This document shows, in pieces, positions 5,176 through 7,716 of a DNA stretch of 7,716 bases. Within the stretch, counting starts at the first letter, position 1. Each line of letters begins with the position of its first letter. The DNA comes from Eubacteriales Family XIII. Incertae Sedis bacterium. GTDB taxonomy: Bacteria; Bacillota; Clostridia; Peptostreptococcales; Anaerovoracaceae. The position numbers and the translations under genes were made by a program. The notes below the pieces were generated by a model, which did no database searches, was not told where the DNA came from, and saw only the letters and a program-made list of their open reading frames with translations. Location of the stretch: positions 1 through 7,716 of the forward strand of contig JAIRTJ010000129.1 in NCBI GenBank assembly GCA_031254995.1. The letters run 5' to 3'.

Positions 5176-7650
5176 ATGGCGGAATCGGGATACGAAAAAG
5201 ACGGGCCGGACAAGGAAGAGATCAAAGAGGAGATCGTCAATAAGCTCAAGCGGACATTCGGTCTCACATTTGACGAAGCCACAAAGGACGAGATCTATCA
5301 GGCAGTGGGGCTGAGCGTTCGCGAATTGATCATGGTCAGATGGGCCGACGCCAACAAGCAGGTGGCGGAGCAGGGCATCAAGCGACTGTACTATCTGTCG
5401 GCGGAATTTCTCATGGGACGGGCATTGGTCAACAATATGATCAATCTCCGACTTCTGCGAAACTATCGCGACGCGCTCGCGGAATTGGGTCTCGATCTCG
5501 AGGACATCGAAGAGCAGGAAAGCGACGCAGGTCTGGGCAACGGCGGATTGGGGCGACTTGCCGCCTGTTTCTTGGATTCGCTCTCCACGTTGGACATGCC
5601 CGTCACGGGATGCAGCATCCGCTACGAGCACGGGCTGTTCAAACAGAAGTTTTCCGACGGGGAACAGACGGAAGAGGACGACAATTGGCTGGAAAACGGA
5701 AGCATATGGGAAGTTCCTCGACCGGAAGACAAGGTTGAGGTCAAATACGGAGGACATATCGAGGAGATTTGGACGGATAGGGGATTGAAGATCAATCACA
5801 CCGATTACAACTCGGTCATCGCCTATCCCTACGACTATCCCGTGATCGGATACGAGAGCCGCATGCCCGCGACCCTTCGCCTGTGGAGCGCGCGCGGCAA
5901 GTCGGACTTGGACATGCAACATTTCAACAAGGGGGATTATGCGAAGGCGGTGGAGGAAAGCGCCTTGGCGACGGCCGTTTCTCAGGTGCTCTATCCTGAG
6001 GACAACCACGAGCAGGGTCGTCAGCTCAGGCTCAAACAGTTCTATTTCTTTACATCCGCTTCAATGCAGTTCATCGTCAATCGCCACAAGAAACACTACG
6101 GGGATCTGCATACCCTTCCGGACTATTATACGGTACAGATAAACGACACCCATCCCACCGTCGCTATACCGGAATTGATCCGCATCCTCATGGACGACGA
6201 GGATATGCAATGGGACGAGGCGTTTGACATCGTTTCGAGGATGTTCAATTATACGAACCACACCATCATGAACGAGGCGCTTGAACGCTGGAACGAACAG
6301 ATGTTCCGAATCTTGCTCCCGCGCATACACAAGATCATCACGGTCATCGACGGCTTGTTTCGCGACAAGATATGGGAAAAGTGGCCCGGAGATCGCGACA
6401 AGTTGAATCAGTTGGCGATCATCGCAAACGGCGAGATTCGCATGGCAAATCTCTGCATCGCCGTATGCAATAAGGTCAACGGCGTTTCGCAGCTTCACGG
6501 AGAGATCATACGAACGCGGACGTTTCGCGATTTCTACATCCTGTTTCCCGACAAGTTTCTGGGCATCACGAACGGCATTACGCACAGGCGTTGGCTGGCG
6601 AAGGCGAATATGCCCTTGACGCGGCTCATCGAGGATTATATCGGCGACGGATTCCTGAAGGATTACCGCGAGATGGACAAGGTGCGCGAATTGATCGGAA
6701 ACGAGGATTTCCTGCGGGATTTCGCGGAGGTAAAACGGGCGAACAAGATCAGGCTGAGAGATCACCTGTACAAGAAGCAGGGCGACGAAATCGATCCCGA
6801 CACGGCTTTCGATACGCAGGCGAAACGCCTTCACGAATACAAGAGACAGCTGCTGAAGATCATGCACATCCTCCATCTGTATTACCGGCTCAAGGCCGAT
6901 CCGTCCGCGGACGTGACGCCGGCCACCTTCCTGTTTGCCGCGAAGGCGTCGCCGGGGTATTACAGGGCGAAGGAGATCATTCGTCTCATTCTGGCCGTTG
7001 GACGGATGATCAACAACGATCCCGACACGAAGCACATTCTGAAGGTGGTGTTCATCGAGAATTACGGCGTTTCGGAAGCGGAATTTCTCGTGCCCGCCAC
7101 GGATATCAGCGAGCAACTTTCCGCCGCGGGCTTGGAGGCTTCCGGTACGGGCAATATGAAATTCATGCTGAACGGCGCCGTGACCATCGGCACTATGGAC
7201 GGGGCGAACGCGGAGATCTTCGACGCCGTGGGAGAGGAAAACATCTTCATCTTCGGAGCGCGCGTGGAGGACATCGAACGCATCGAGAGATACGGCGGAT
7301 ACGATCCGCGAGCCGTTTGCGAACAGAGCGCCGATATCAAGCGGGTGCTCGATTCGCTTATCAACGGCACGTTGCCCGTGGGCGCCGAACGGCAGTTTTA
7401 CGATCTGTACAATTCGCTGTTGGAGAGCAACTGCGAGAGGGCGGACAAGTATTTTCTGTTGCGCGATTTCGAATCCTATGACCGGGCCTACGCCGAGATG
7501 ATGCGGGTCTATCGCGACGGCGACGCGTGGCGACGCAAGGCTGCGACAAACACTGCCAACGCGGGCGTGTTTTTCGCGGATCGCACCATTTTGGAATACA
7601 ACGAGAAAGTATGGAAATTGGAAAAGCTCAGGGACGCGGAGTCCCGATGA
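5176..7650 (+). CDS. glgP: Glycogen/maltodextrin phosphorylase GlgP (GT35)
   Basis: Pyridoxal-phosphate-dependent phosphorolysis of alpha-1,4-glucan, releasing glucose-1-phosphate; cytosolic. At 824 residues it is close to E. coli GlgP (815). Signatures in order: RLYYLSAEFLMGR (70-82), AGLGNGGLGRLAACFLDSL (118-136), IRYEHGLFKQ (148-157), NDTHP (323-327), NYTNHT (358-363), VNGVSQLH (434-441), TNGITHRRWL (465-474), KRLHEYKRQL (550-559), and the PLP site EASGTGNMKFMLNG (653-666) with Lys662 as the expected Schiff-base lysine, followed by TIGTMDGAN (670-678). No domain is missing and no frameshift is seen. The start at 5176 follows a perfect AAAGGAGG. The frame stays open back to ATG 5077, which would add 33 residues rich in Arg, Ser and Gly and unlike a phosphorylase N-terminus. 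It is separated from glgA by a spacer with inverted repeats, so its expression may differ from that of the synthetic genes. Glycogen versus maltodextrin preference cannot be read directly; the operon favours glycogen. Confidence 0.96.
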   Translation: MAESGYEKDGPDKEEIKEEIVNKLKRTFGLTFDEATKDEIYQAVGLSVRELIMVRWADANKQVAEQGIKRLYYLSAEFLMGRALVNNMINLRLLRNYRDALAELGLDLEDIEEQESDAGLGNGGLGRLAACFLDSLSTLDMPVTGCSIRYEHGLFKQKFSDGEQTEEDDNWLENGSIWEVPRPEDKVEVKYGGHIEEIWTDRGLKINHTDYNSVIAYPYDYPVIGYESRMPATLRLWSARGKSDLDMQHFNKGDYAKAVEESALATAVSQVLYPEDNHEQGRQLRLKQFYFFTSASMQFIVNRHKKHYGDLHTLPDYYTVQINDTHPTVAIPELIRILMDDEDMQWDEAFDIVSRMFNYTNHTIMNEALERWNEQMFRILLPRIHKIITVIDGLFRDKIWEKWPGDRDKLNQLAIIANGEIRMANLCIAVCNKVNGVSQLHGEIIRTRTFRDFYILFPDKFLGITNGITHRRWLAKANMPLTRLIEDYIGDGFLKDYREMDKVRELIGNEDFLRDFAEVKRANKIRLRDHLYKKQGDEIDPDTAFDTQAKRLHEYKRQLLKIMHILHLYYRLKADPSADVTPATFLFAAKASPGYYRAKEIIRLILAVGRMINNDPDTKHILKVVFIENYGVSEAEFLVPATDISEQLSAAGLEASGTGNMKFMLNGAVTIGTMDGANAEIFDAVGEENIFIFGARVEDIERIERYGGYDPRAVCEQSADIKRVLDSLINGTLPVGAERQFYDLYNSLLESNCERADKYFLLRDFESYDRAYAEMMRVYRDGDAWRRKAATNTANAGVFFADRTILEYNEKVWKLEKLRDAESR

Positions 7651-7716
7651 ACAGGGGGTTGCGTCGAATCGGAGACGCGTCGAAACAAGCGGCGTCGCGG
7701 CGATTTGAAGGCAGGA
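7647..7716 (+). other. Downstream spacer, or start of a further gene cut by the window edge
   Basis: An ATG at 7647 overlaps the glgP stop as ATGA, the same arrangement as glgD/glgA, and its frame stays open for 23 codons to the window edge; GGAG at 7638-7641 is a modest binding site. The predicted peptide is Arg-rich and I do not recognise it. Alternatively 7651-7716 is a spacer: it ends in GAAGGCAGGA, which resembles a binding site for a start just outside the window. An imperfect inverted repeat (AATCG 7667-7671 with CGATT 7701-7705, and GACGC 7674-7678 with GCGTC 7692-7696) fits the spacer reading. No T run follows, so it is not an obvious terminator. Confidence 0.3.

Noticed and set aside
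6061..7116. Open frame on the - strand (351 codons) opposite glgP, and a similar one at 5125-6009
   Set aside because: Same explanation: antisense shadows of an intact phosphorylase gene, with no binding site or motif.

Overview
The window is a bacterial glycogen-metabolism operon, all on the + strand: glgB (3' part) - glgC - glgD - glgA - glgP. No transposon, tRNA, rRNA, CRISPR array or phage gene was seen. Paired glgC and glgD (an active ADP-glucose pyrophosphorylase plus a catalytically decayed paralogue) and the Bacillus-like GlgC sequence are typical of Firmicutes. Purine-rich AAGGAGG-type ribosome binding sites agree with this. The fairly GC-rich composition, five-gene order and TTG-rich leucine usage suggest an uncultured or gut-type Clostridia lineage. 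That last placement is inference; no marker gene is present.

Layout: 1-1055 is the C-terminal half of the branching enzyme GlgB, cut by the left edge. 1056-1189 is a 134-base spacer, the longest in the window. 1190-2536 is glgC and 2538-3665 is glgD, one base apart, with the glgD ribosome binding site inside the last codons of glgC. 3662-5080 is glgA, which overlaps the glgD stop by ATGA. 5081-5175 is a 95-base spacer with three overlapping inverted repeats and a T5 run. 5176-7650 is glgP. 7651-7716 is the start of a further spacer or gene, cut by the right edge.

How the genes work together: GlgC, probably with GlgD as a regulatory partner, makes ADP-glucose from glucose-1-phosphate and ATP. 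GlgA adds the glucose to alpha-1,4 chains, GlgB introduces alpha-1,6 branches, and GlgP releases glucose-1-phosphate by phosphorolysis. Synthesis and breakdown are therefore encoded together. No debranching enzyme is visible in the window.

This is mostly a conventional operon. The points that deserve a second look are the attenuator-like spacer between the last synthetic gene and glgP, an unusual basic low-complexity tail on GlgC, the choice between two glgP starts, and a 22-base near-identity shared by glgC and glgD. I see no convincing evidence of an undescribed system.
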